From: JAKZSU01 sp047517485 | GTDB lineage: Bacteria; Pseudomonadota; Alphaproteobacteria; UBA7887 | Assembly (NCBI GenBank): GCA_047517485.1 | Contig: JAKZSU010000229.1 | Span: 1 to 19,664, forward strand | Length of the DNA: 19,664 nt | Reading direction: 5' to 3' | Shown here: positions 8,322 to 16,400 of the stretch, piece after piece | How positions within the stretch are numbered: position 1 is the first letter of the stretch | How the letters are laid out: every line of letters begins with the position of its first letter | Notes under the pieces: generated by a model | Database searches by the model: none | Seen by the model: the letters and a program-made list of their open reading frames with translations, nothing else | Told to the model about the DNA's origin: nothing | Position numbers and translations under genes: made by a program

Positions 8322-9647
8322 ATGCATTACAACGCGCGCGTGATGATTGTCGACCGTACCGGTGCCGACAGCAAGCTGGTGGCGGCGGTTCAAAGTCAGG
8401 GCTTTGACGCGATTACCGCGGGATTGGCGGATCTGTCGCCCGATCGGGTCTCGGACTCCGATCCCGATCTCGTAGTGATCGACAATCAGGATGACATAAC
8501 GATCGGTTTAGACCTTACGCGAGCGCTCAAAGCGTCGCCGAAGACCGAAGACGTGCCGGTGGTTTTGATCAACAGCGATATGTCGGCGGAAAGTCAAGCG
8601 AGCAGTATCGATGCCGGCGCCGATGACGTCATCGGCCCGCCGATCAACGAAGTCGCGCTCGGCTTCCGGGTCCGTTCCCTGGTTCGTCTCGAAGTCATGC
8701 GAAGCGAGTTGATGCGGCGCCGCGATACGCTCGAGCGATTTGCCATCGATGTGCCGCCGGCCGATCTCGATCACATGAATATCAGTGACGCTCGCGTTCT
8801 CATCGTCGGCACGCCGCTGGAAGCGGACGCCCTGGAAGCGTTGGAGGACGCTTTCACCGTCGATAGCGAGCACGACCCCATGGCGGCGCTATCTCGGTTA
8901 GCCGAAATGAACTACTCGGCGGTTATCGTATTGGCGTCGGGCGATACGGTTGACCAAATGGTGGAATTTTGCACCGATGTCCGGCGCAACGTCAGCTACT
9001 TCAATCTGCCGGTCCTGCTGGTCCTGCCGAGCGACGCCGACGAGGCCGCCACCGCGGCGCATGACATCAGGGTCAGCGACGTCCTGTTTCAACCGCTCGA
9101 CATCCTCGATCTACGCCAGCAAGCTCTGGTCTGGATCCGCCATTGGCGGTATCGCGGCAATCTGATCGCCGCGGCACGCACCACGAAATCGATCGTCACC
9201 ATTGACCCGGTGACCGAATTGTCGACCCGCGCCTTTCTCCTCGATTACATGACCAACTTGGTCGCCGAATGCCAAGCTCATGACCGAACCTTCGCGGTGG
9301 GTTATTTCAAGCTCCCCGAGGTCGAGGCGATCAACCAAGAGTTCGGATACGCCGCCGGCGAGCATCTGCTTCGCCAAGTCGGGCAAATTGTCAAACGCCT
9401 GGTCCGGGTCGAGGATATGGGCGCGCGCTATCAACCGACCGAACTGTGCGTGCTTCTACCGCACACCAGCGGCGACAGTGTTCCCTTGGTGGTGGAGCGT
9501 GTCGCGAGCATTGTTCGCAATACGGAATTCCTGCTCATGGGGTGTACCCGCGCGATGCGACCTTTACTCGAGATCGGGTGGACGGAATATCAATCCGGTG
9601 ACAGCGCGCAGTCGGTACTGGACCGCGCGGGGGCCGCGGTGAGATAA
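8322..9647 (+). CDS. PleD-like regulator: two receiver domains plus a degenerate GGDEF domain
   Basis: 441 residues with the REC-REC-GGDEF layout of PleD. REC1 (about 5-130) keeps the phosphate-accepting Asp (D54 in LVVID) but the acidic pair is reduced to VDR and the conserved Lys is Pro (VIGPPI). REC2 (about 150-270, starting ARVLIVGT) has Ala where the Asp should be (VIVLAS). The C-terminal domain (about 285-441) keeps the GGDEF fold pattern (DPVTELSTRAFL, FGYAAGEHLLRQ), but the GGEEF active loop is QPTEL (371-375) and the upstream metal-binding acidic motif reads GYFKLPE. It is therefore most likely not a diguanylate cyclase; it may bind a partner or nucleotide. ATG 8322 follows a purine-rich stretch with GGGG; ATG 8262 would add 20 basic/Gly-rich residues and is possible. 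Confidence 0.85.
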   Translation: MHYNARVMIVDRTGADSKLVAAVQSQGFDAITAGLADLSPDRVSDSDPDLVVIDNQDDITIGLDLTRALKASPKTEDVPVVLINSDMSAESQASSIDAGADDVIGPPINEVALGFRVRSLVRLEVMRSELMRRRDTLERFAIDVPPADLDHMNISDARVLIVGTPLEADALEALEDAFTVDSEHDPMAALSRLAEMNYSAVIVLASGDTVDQMVEFCTDVRRNVSYFNLPVLLVLPSDADEAATAAHDIRVSDVLFQPLDILDLRQQALVWIRHWRYRGNLIAAARTTKSIVTIDPVTELSTRAFLLDYMTNLVAECQAHDRTFAVGYFKLPEVEAINQEFGYAAGEHLLRQVGQIVKRLVRVEDMGARYQPTELCVLLPHTSGDSVPLVVERVASIVRNTEFLLMGCTRAMRPLLEIGWTEYQSGDSAQSVLDRAGAAVR

Positions 9648-9660
9648 TCGGTATTCGCCG

Positions 9661-9679
9661 CCGGTTCTTGGTGAACCGG
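9661..9679. other. Hairpin between the PleD-like gene and the DsbA-family gene
   Basis: CCGGTTC and GAACCGG form a perfect 7-bp stem with a 5-base loop, 13 bp after the regulator stop. There is no T-run, so it is not a standard intrinsic terminator; it could be an mRNA-processing or stabilising element, or chance. It lies 17 bases before the next ATG and just ahead of its GGAG. Confidence 0.4.
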
Positions 9680-9696
9680 TGATTCGGAGACCGAGC

Positions 9697-10356
9697 ATGA
9701 AAATCGACATTATATCGGACACTGTTTGTCCCTGGTGCTTTGTCGGCAAGAGCCGGCTCGAGCGCGCGCTCGCGCAATCGCCGGGGCTGGATCCGGAGAT
9801 TTCCTGGCATCCCTTCCAGCTCAATCCCGACATGCCGCGCGAAGGCATGGACCGGGCGCAGTATCTCGAGATGAAATTCGGCGGATCGGCCCGGGCTAAA
9901 GACGTTTATCGAACGGTCGCCGAGGCGGCGGACGGCGAATCGCTCGATTTTGCTCTCGAGAAGATCGCCCGTACACCGAATACGCTCGATTCGCACCGCC
10001 TCATCCATTTCTCCGAGACCCGCGGTCGTCAGGCCCAGGTCGTCGAAGCCTTGTTCGCCGCCTATTTTCGCGACGGCGCCAATATCGGCGATATCGAGTC
10101 GCTGAGCGACATCGCCGACTCCGCCGGACTGGACCGCGCCGAGGTCCACGCGTATTTGGCCAGCGACACCGATGTCGAGTTGATCCGCGAACGCGATCAA
10201 TCGGCGCGCGCCATGGGGGTCAACGGCGTTCCCTGCTTCATCATCAACGACAAATACGCCGTCTCGGGCGCCCAGGATCCGGAAGTCTTCCTCCAGGTGT
10301 TCGCCGCCGCGCTGCAAGAAGAGAATAATTCGGACGAAGCGACCGCGGCCGAATAG
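9697..10356 (+). CDS. DsbA-family oxidoreductase, FrnE/HCCA-isomerase-like
   Basis: 219-residue thioredoxin-fold protein of the cytoplasmic FrnE branch. The redox motif CPWC is at 11-14 (SDTVCPWCFVGKSRLE), then the inserted helical domain (WHPFQLNPDMPREGMDRAQY, SHRLIHFSETRG), and the cis-proline loop GVNGVPCFIINDKYAVSGAQ near residue 180. There is no signal peptide, so it is cytosolic, unlike true DsbA. Relatives are described as disulfide isomerase-like or FrnE polyketide-associated proteins; the physiological substrate is unknown. ATG at 9697 has GGAG seven bases upstream and matches the start of family members (MKIDIISD). It may be cotranscribed with the preceding regulator, but the hairpin lies between them. 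It converges with mfd. Confidence 0.9.
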   Translation: MKIDIISDTVCPWCFVGKSRLERALAQSPGLDPEISWHPFQLNPDMPREGMDRAQYLEMKFGGSARAKDVYRTVAEAADGESLDFALEKIARTPNTLDSHRLIHFSETRGRQAQVVEALFAAYFRDGANIGDIESLSDIADSAGLDRAEVHAYLASDTDVELIRERDQSARAMGVNGVPCFIINDKYAVSGAQDPEVFLQVFAAALQEENNSDEATAAE

Positions 10357-10428
10357 GCGGCATCTCGCCAAGGCCTGGAGCGCTGAAGGCCAGGTCATCA
10401 GCCCGCGTGCACGTTCAAACCGACCGCA

Positions 10429-13400
10429 TTACGCCGCCATGTCCGCAAGGGTGCCGACGAGTTCGGCGAGGCCGGACAGGCGATCGCCTTCGCGCTTCCA
10501 GGCGCGGCTGACCACCATGCTGTGATCCGGACGGACCCGCACGTCCGCTGCGTTGCGGCCGATAAAGTCGATCAGCTTCTCGGGCGCGGCGAAACGGTTG
10601 TCGCGAAAGGCAATCACCGCGCCCTTGGGGCCGGCGTCGACCTTCTCGACCCCGGCACTGCGGCACAAGTGCTTGATTTTGACGATCTTCAAAAGGTTCT
10701 CGACCTCGTCCGGGAGCGCACCGAAGCGATCCACCAGTTCGGCCGCGAATCCGTCGATGTCGGCATCGGTCGCGAGCCCGGCCAAACGCCGATAGAGGCC
10801 TAGGCGAACGCCGAGATCGGCGACAAACGCCTCGGGTATGAGCACCGCGCTACCGACCGCGATCTGCGGCGTCCAGGTCTCCGACGCGGCTTCCGCCCCG
10901 CCCTCGTCGCCGCTTTTCCCGCCGCTTCGCGCGGCTTGCACGGCTTCTTCGAGCAGTTGTTGATAGAGTTCCAAGCCGACCTCGCGGATGTGGCCTGATT
11001 GCTCCTCGCCGAGCAGATTGCCGGCGCCGCGAATATCCATGTCGTGGCTGGCCAACGAAAACCCCGCTCCCAGGGTGTCGAGAGTCTGGATGACGTGCAG
11101 GCGTTTTTCCGCCGCCCCCTTCAAGAGCCGCTCGGACGGCACCGTGAAATAGGCATAGGCGCGTTGCTTGGAGCGCCCGACACGGCCGCGCAGTTGATAG
11201 AGTTGGGCCAGGCCGAACATATCCGCGCGGTGCACGATCAGGGTGTTCGCGGTCGGGATATCGAGGCCGGATTCGATAATCGAGGTGGCGAGAAGGAGAT
11301 CGTAACGGCCATCGTAGAACGCGGTCATGGCATCCTCGAGCGCGCGCGGCCCCATCCGGCCATGGGCGACGACAAACCGAATATCGGGCACGATTTCACG
11401 CAGCTCCGCCGCCACCTTGTCGATATCCTCGATCCGCGGACAGATGTAGAAACATTGACCGCCGCGATGACGCTCGCGCAGGATCGCCTCGCGGACGATC
11501 ACCGGATCATAAGGGGTGACGAACGTTCGCACCGCGAGGCGGTCCACCGGCGGGGTGGCGATCACGCTGAGCGAGCGCACGCCGGACATCGCCAATTGCA
11601 GCGTGCGCGGGATCGGCGTCGCGGTCAGGGTCAGAACATGGACATCCGCCTTCAGCGCCTTGAGCCGTTCCTTCTGGGCGACTCCGAAATGCTGCTCCTC
11701 GTCGATAATCAACAGGCCGATGTCGGAGAACGAGACAGACTTGGACAATAAGGCATGGGTGCCGATGACGACATCGATCAATCCGTCGGACAGTCCATCG
11801 CGCACCGCCGCGGCATCCTTGGCCGAGACCAGGCGCGAGATTTGCGCGATATTGACCGGCGTTCCGGCGAACCGCTCTTGAAACGTCTTGAAATGTTGCC
11901 GGCACAACAATGTGGTTGGCACCACCACCGCGACCTGCTTGCCGGCGAAAGCGGTGACGAACGCGGCGCGCAGCGCGACTTCGGTCTTGCCGAACCCGAC
12001 ATCGCCGCACACCAGGCGATCCATCGGGGTATCGGCGCCGATGTCGGCGAGACAATCGTCGATCGCCTGGGCCTGATCGTCGGTCTCAGTAAACGGAAAC
12101 TGCGCGGCGAACTCTTCATAAAGCCCGGGCGGCGCGGCCATCGCCGCCGCCGGCATCAAGGCGCGTTCGGCGGCGACCCGGATCAGTTCGTCGGCCATGT
12201 CGCGCAATCGCTTCTTGAGCCGCGCCTTACGCGCCTGCCAGCTCGCGCTGCCCAGCCGGTCGAGCCCGACGCCCTCGGCGCCATCGCCGGCGCCGAACCG
12301 CGACAGCATCTCGATGTTCTCGACCGGCAAATAGAGCTTGTCGCCACCGGCATAGGTCAGCAGCAAACAATCATGCGGCGCGCCGCCGGCCTCGATCGTC
12401 TCAAGGCCATGATACTGACCAATGCCGTGATCGATATGGACTACCAGATCGTCGGCTTCGAGACTGCTCGCCTCGGAGAGAAAATCGACCGCCTTGCGGG
12501 CGCGCCGTGCCGGTCTCGCCAGGCGGTCACCGAGAATGTCCTGCTCGGCGAGCACCACCAGGGTCGGGGTTTCGAACCCATGTTGGACGGCGAGCACAAA
12601 AATCGCCACCTGGGAACTCGCGCTGTCTTCCACCGCCGACCAGTCGTCGACCATGGCGGCGCCGGCAAGGCCGTGTTCGCGCAAAAGGTTGCACATTCGG
12701 TCGCGCGATCCGGCGGTGTAGCAGGCCACCGCCACCCGTTTACCGGCGGCCTGCGTTTCGCCGATATAGGTATTGACCGCATCGAACAGATTGGTGTCCT
12801 GGGCGCGGCGCTCGATGGTGAAATCGCGCGCCCGGCGCGCGTCCAGATCGACATCGTCGGTGAAATCGCCGGTCGGTCGGAACGGCGAGAAGGTGGCGAT
12901 CGCGCGGCCCTCGGCGAGTGCGCCCCATTCCGCCGCGTCGATGAACATCTGTTCCGGCGGCACCGGCTTGTAGGCGCCGCCGGAGAGCGACGAGGCCAGA
13001 TCCTTGGCGGCCACACGCGCCTGATAGTAGTCGTTGATTGCCTCTTGGCGTTGGTCGAATACCTCGTCGCCGAGATGATCGACAATCAGCGCCGCATCGG
13101 GCAGATAATCGAACAGCGTCTCCAACCGCTGGTGAAACAACGGCAACCAATGTTCCATGCCGGGATGGCGCCGCCCGGCCGAGACCGCCTCGTAGAGCGA
13201 ATCCTCCGCGGTCACGGCACCGAACAGCGCGCGATAGCCCGAGCGAAACCGGGTGATCGCCGATTCCGCGAGGTCGACCTCAAGGACCGGCACCAGATCG
13301 AACCGATCGAGGGTTCCCGTGGTGCGCTGGCTCAGCGGATCGAAGCGCCGAATGGCTTCCAAGGTATCACCAAACAGATCGAGCCGCAGCGGTATCTCGG

Positions 13401-13938
13401 CGCCGGCCGGGTAGAGATCGACGATGCCGCCGCGGACCGCGAATTCACCCGCCTCCATCACCGTTCCGACGCGCTGATAGCCGTTGCCGGCGAGAAAACC
13501 GTTTAGCGCGTCCATGTCCAGCGATGTGCCGACGGACGCGGAAAAATGCGCGCCCTCGATCGAGGCGCGCGGCGGCACCCGCTGGCTCGCGGCGCTAACC
13601 GTGGTCAGCACCAAACGCCCCTGCCCGTCCCCTTTGCGCGGGCCGGCGAGCCGGCTGAGACAGGTCAGACGGCTGGCGCTGATATCGGCGCGCGGCGACA
13701 CCCGGTCATAGGGCAGGCAATCCCACGCCGGAAAGATCATCGGCGTGACGTCGGGGGCGAACAGGCGCAACGCAGCGGCCATCGAATCCAGACGCGCATC
13801 GTCGCGGGCGATAAAGATCAAGTCGAAGTCGGGCGCGCTGCCTCGAAGATCGGCCAGCGCCACGGCGTCGCGACCCTCGGGAGCCCCGCCGATGGTGATT
13901 CGCCCTGGGCTCCGCAGCAGTGTCGAAATATCTTTCAT
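10429..13938 (-). CDS. mfd: Transcription-repair coupling factor
   Basis: 1169-residue SF2 translocase that removes RNA polymerase stalled at DNA lesions and recruits UvrA. The N-terminal UvrB-like (UvrA-binding) modules run to about 470. The CarD-like RNA-polymerase-interaction domain at about 490-550 starts EADDLVVHIDHGIGQYHGLE. The motor has Walker A GDVGFGKT at 645-652, Walker B DEEQH at 746-750, TLTATPIPRTLQLA, and motif VI QLRGRVGRSKQRAYAYF, followed by the TRG region and the C-terminal autoinhibitory domain (ALPDEVENLLKIVKIKHLCR). Length is normal for the family. Its ATG overlaps the sdhE stop in an ATGA, so translation is probably coupled to sdhE. It converges with the DsbA-family gene, about 72 bp apart. 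Confidence 0.97.
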   Translation of the reverse strand: MKDISTLLRSPGRITIGGAPEGRDAVALADLRGSAPDFDLIFIARDDARLDSMAAALRLFAPDVTPMIFPAWDCLPYDRVSPRADISASRLTCLSRLAGPRKGDGQGRLVLTTVSAASQRVPPRASIEGAHFSASVGTSLDMDALNGFLAGNGYQRVGTVMEAGEFAVRGGIVDLYPAGAEIPLRLDLFGDTLEAIRRFDPLSQRTTGTLDRFDLVPVLEVDLAESAITRFRSGYRALFGAVTAEDSLYEAVSAGRRHPGMEHWLPLFHQRLETLFDYLPDAALIVDHLGDEVFDQRQEAINDYYQARVAAKDLASSLSGGAYKPVPPEQMFIDAAEWGALAEGRAIATFSPFRPTGDFTDDVDLDARRARDFTIERRAQDTNLFDAVNTYIGETQAAGKRVAVACYTAGSRDRMCNLLREHGLAGAAMVDDWSAVEDSASSQVAIFVLAVQHGFETPTLVVLAEQDILGDRLARPARRARKAVDFLSEASSLEADDLVVHIDHGIGQYHGLETIEAGGAPHDCLLLTYAGGDKLYLPVENIEMLSRFGAGDGAEGVGLDRLGSASWQARKARLKKRLRDMADELIRVAAERALMPAAAMAAPPGLYEEFAAQFPFTETDDQAQAIDDCLADIGADTPMDRLVCGDVGFGKTEVALRAAFVTAFAGKQVAVVVPTTLLCRQHFKTFQERFAGTPVNIAQISRLVSAKDAAAVRDGLSDGLIDVVIGTHALLSKSVSFSDIGLLIIDEEQHFGVAQKERLKALKADVHVLTLTATPIPRTLQLAMSGVRSLSVIATPPVDRLAVRTFVTPYDPVIVREAILRERHRGGQCFYICPRIEDIDKVAAELREIVPDIRFVVAHGRMGPRALEDAMTAFYDGRYDLLLATSIIESGLDIPTANTLIVHRADMFGLAQLYQLRGRVGRSKQRAYAYFTVPSERLLKGAAEKRLHVIQTLDTLGAGFSLASHDMDIRGAGNLLGEEQSGHIREVGLELYQQLLEEAVQAARSGGKSGDEGGAEAASETWTPQIAVGSAVLIPEAFVADLGVRLGLYRRLAGLATDADIDGFAAELVDRFGALPDEVENLLKIVKIKHLCRSAGVEKVDAGPKGAVIAFRDNRFAAPEKLIDFIGRNAADVRVRPDHSMVVSRAWKREGDRLSGLAELVGTLADMAA

Positions 13939-14246
13939 GTCCGCGCGCCGCCCTCATCCTCGTCCGATTTCGGAAGACCCATCGGCTCACGCAACAAGGC
14001 CATGATGTCGTGATCGAATGCCGGGGGAATGGCTTCCCGTCCGACCACCCAGCACCAGACGTCCGGGTCTTCCTGGTCGAGCAGGGCTTCGAGCCGTTCG
14101 AGTTGCCCGGCTTCGAGCGCGTCGAGATGGCGATCGGCGAACCGGCCGAACATCAGGTCGGCCTCGCGCGATCCGCGATGCCAGCAACGAAAGCGCAGCC
14201 GTTTTCGCCACAGTTCGAGATCGGTGGTATGAGTAGTGTCAGTCAT
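13935..14246 (-). CDS. sdhE: FAD assembly factor SdhE
   Basis: 103-residue SdhE/DUF339 protein, which promotes covalent FAD attachment to the succinate dehydrogenase flavoprotein subunit in the cytoplasm. The family signature is clear: RKRLRFRCWHRGSREADLMF, with the RGxxE motif, then GRFADRHLDALEAGQLERLEALLDQEDPDVWCWV, and an acidic C-terminal tail. The gene order recG / sdhE-mfd is common in alphaproteobacteria, which supports the call. The stop TGA shares bases with the mfd ATG. ATG at 14246 lacks a near Shine-Dalgarno; the only AGGA is about 17 bases away. A well-formed promoter ends eight bases before it, so the message may be leaderless. Confidence 0.93.
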   Translation of the reverse strand: MTDTTHTTDLELWRKRLRFRCWHRGSREADLMFGRFADRHLDALEAGQLERLEALLDQEDPDVWCWVVGREAIPPAFDHDIMALLREPMGLPKSDEDEGGART

Positions 14247-14254
14247 CGGCGATC

Positions 14255-14283
14255 GATATAGGATTTCCTGGCGCGGCTGTCAG
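14255..14283 (-). promoter_or_regulatory. Promoter for the sdhE-mfd operon, probably giving a leaderless mRNA
   Basis: On the minus strand CTGACA (14278-14283, five of six to consensus) is followed after exactly 17 bases by TATATC (14255-14260). Only eight bases separate the -10 box from the sdhE ATG, so transcription would begin at or within a base or two of the start codon. Confidence 0.5.
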
Positions 14284-14318
14284 CCCCGCAAAGTTGGTTC
14301 CACAAAATACGGCCCGGC

Positions 14319-16400
14319 ATGCGACCCGATAGTCTCAATCCCCTTTTCGCACCGGTCACCGCGCTTCGCGGCGTCGGACCGCGGTTAGCCAAGCCGCTCG
14401 GCCGCCTGGTCGGCGCGAAAGTGGTCGATCTCTTATGGCATTTGCCGACTGGATTGATCGATCGCAGCCTGTCGCCGACTGTCGCCGCCGCCCCCGACGG
14501 CGCGATTATCACCGTGACCGTCACCATCGACGAACACCGCCCGCCGAATCACCGCCGCCAGCCCTATCGCGTGCTGTGTCACGACGAGACCGCGAGCTTG
14601 GCGTTGGTTTTCTTTCATGCGCGCGAAGACTATTTGCGGCGGACTCTGCCCGAAGGCGCGCGTCGCGTGGTCAGCGGCAAGATCGATCATTTCGGCGACG
14701 CGCCGCAAATGACCCATCCCGACCATATCGTCACGCCCGAGGAAGCGGATACCCTGCCGCGCATCGAGCCGGTCTATCCGATGACCGCGGGGCTTACCGC
14801 GCGCCCGCTCGCCAAGGCGATCAGCAGTGCGCTCGAGCGCTCAGGCGCGCTCGACGAATGGCTTGACGCGACCTATCGCGAACGCCGGAAATGGCCGTCC
14901 TGGCATGATGCCATTCGCGCCGTACATGCGCCGGACGGCGTAACCGATCTCGATCCCGCCACCCCGACGCGCGAGCGCCTCGCCTACGACGAACTGCTCG
15001 CCAATCAACTTGCCCTCGGTCTCGTTCGCCGCCATCTCCGCGGCTCCGGCGGTCGCGCAGTCACCGGCGACGGGCGCTTGCGCGATAAGGCACTCGCCGC
15101 CTTGCCGTATCAACTGACCGACGGTCAGCGCGCGGCGCTCGACGATATGTTGGATGACCTCGCGTCCGAGCGCCGCACCTTGCGCCTGCTGCAAGGCGAT
15201 GTCGGCAGCGGCAAGACCGTGGTCGCCTTTCTCACCATGCTGGTCGCCGTCGAGGCCGGCGGGCAAGCGACGATGCTGGCGCCGACAGAAATCCTCGCCC
15301 GCCAGCATTACGCCTCGATCGCCCCGCTGGCCGAGGCGATCGGGGTGCGATGCGCGGTGCTGACCGGGCGTGACAAGGGCAAATCCCGCGCCGCCCTTCT
15401 CGACGCCCTGGTCAGCGGCGAGATCGATATCCTGATCGGCACCCACGCGGTGATCCAGAAGGATGTCGCGTTCGCCGATCTCGCCTTCGCGGTCATCGAC
15501 GAGCAGCATCGCTTCGGTGTGCATCAGCGCCTCCAGGTCCAGCGCAAAGGTCGTGGCGTCGACATGCTGGTGATGACCGCGACGCCGATCCCGCGCACGC
15601 TGATGCTGACCGCCTACGGCGACATGGATGTCTCCCGACTAACCGAGAAGCCGCCGGGACGGCAGCCGATTTCGACGGCGGCGCTCCCGGTGTCGCGAAT
15701 GGACGACGTCGTCGCCGCGGTTTCCCGGGCGATCGATCGCGGTGAACGGGTCTATTGGGTCTGCCCGCTGGTCGAGGAGTCGGAGGTAATCGACTTGGCC
15801 GCCACCGAGGACCGTTTCGCGGCGCTGTCCGCGCGATTCAACGATCGCGTCGGGCTCGTCCACGGCCGTATGAAACCGGCGGCGCGCGACCCGGTTATGC
15901 AGGCCTTCGCCGAGGGCTCGATTGCCCTGCTGGTTGCCACCACGGTGATCGAAGTCGGGGTCGATGTCCCCGCGGCCACGGTGATGGTCGTCGAGCATGC
16001 CGAGCGCTTTGGCCTGGCCCAGCTCCATCAGTTGCGCGGCCGGGTCGGGCGCGGCGAGATCGCCTCAAACTGCCTACTGTTGTATGCGCCGCCGTTGGGC
16101 GAGACCGCGCGCGCGCGTATCGACATCATGCGCGAGACCGAGGACGGATTTCGCATTGCCGAGGAAGATTTACGGCAACGCGGCGCCGGCGAATTGCTGG
16201 GCACCCGCCAAAGCGGCATGCCGGAGTTCCGCCTCGCCGATCTCGGCGCCCACGGCGAGTTGCTGGCGGCGGCGCGCGACGACGTCAAATTGATCCTCGA
16301 CCGCGATCCCGATCTGCAAAGTCCGCGCGGCGAGGCGTTGCGCACCCTGCTCTATTTGTTCGAGCGCGACCTCGCGGTCACCTTTCTTCGCTCGGGCTGA
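14319..16400 (+). CDS. recG: ATP-dependent DNA helicase RecG
   Basis: 693-residue branch-migration helicase that regresses stalled forks and processes Holliday-type junctions. The N-terminal wedge/OB domain begins LFAPVTALRGVGPRLAKPLG and continues through LLWHLPTGLIDR and VVSGKIDHFG. The helicase core has the Q-like segment YQLTDGQRAALDDM, Walker A GDVGSGKT at 293-300, DEQH at 394-397, TATPIPRTLMLTAYGDMDVS, VIEVGVDVPAATVMVVEHAERFG, and QLHQLRGRVGRGE. The C-terminal TRG-like part includes LRQRGAGELLGTRQSGMPEF. Length is typical. ATG 14319 lies 72 bp from the divergent sdhE start; its Shine-Dalgarno is weak. The 3' end overlaps the convergent DUF502 gene by 23 nt. Confidence 0.97.
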   Translation: MRPDSLNPLFAPVTALRGVGPRLAKPLGRLVGAKVVDLLWHLPTGLIDRSLSPTVAAAPDGAIITVTVTIDEHRPPNHRRQPYRVLCHDETASLALVFFHAREDYLRRTLPEGARRVVSGKIDHFGDAPQMTHPDHIVTPEEADTLPRIEPVYPMTAGLTARPLAKAISSALERSGALDEWLDATYRERRKWPSWHDAIRAVHAPDGVTDLDPATPTRERLAYDELLANQLALGLVRRHLRGSGGRAVTGDGRLRDKALAALPYQLTDGQRAALDDMLDDLASERRTLRLLQGDVGSGKTVVAFLTMLVAVEAGGQATMLAPTEILARQHYASIAPLAEAIGVRCAVLTGRDKGKSRAALLDALVSGEIDILIGTHAVIQKDVAFADLAFAVIDEQHRFGVHQRLQVQRKGRGVDMLVMTATPIPRTLMLTAYGDMDVSRLTEKPPGRQPISTAALPVSRMDDVVAAVSRAIDRGERVYWVCPLVEESEVIDLAATEDRFAALSARFNDRVGLVHGRMKPAARDPVMQAFAEGSIALLVATTVIEVGVDVPAATVMVVEHAERFGLAQLHQLRGRVGRGEIASNCLLLYAPPLGETARARIDIMRETEDGFRIAEEDLRQRGAGELLGTRQSGMPEFRLADLGAHGELLAAARDDVKLILDRDPDLQSPRGEALRTLLYLFERDLAVTFLRSG

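Noticed and set aside
10357..10428. Weak CCTGG/CCAGG stem between the convergent DsbA-family and mfd genes
   Set aside because: Five-base arms, an 11-base loop and no T-run; too weak to call a bidirectional terminator.
11755..13506. 583-codon plus-strand open frame
   Set aside because: Antisense to mfd, which has full conserved motifs; the open frame is a product of high GC third positions. Its residues are Arg/His/Gln-rich and match no family.
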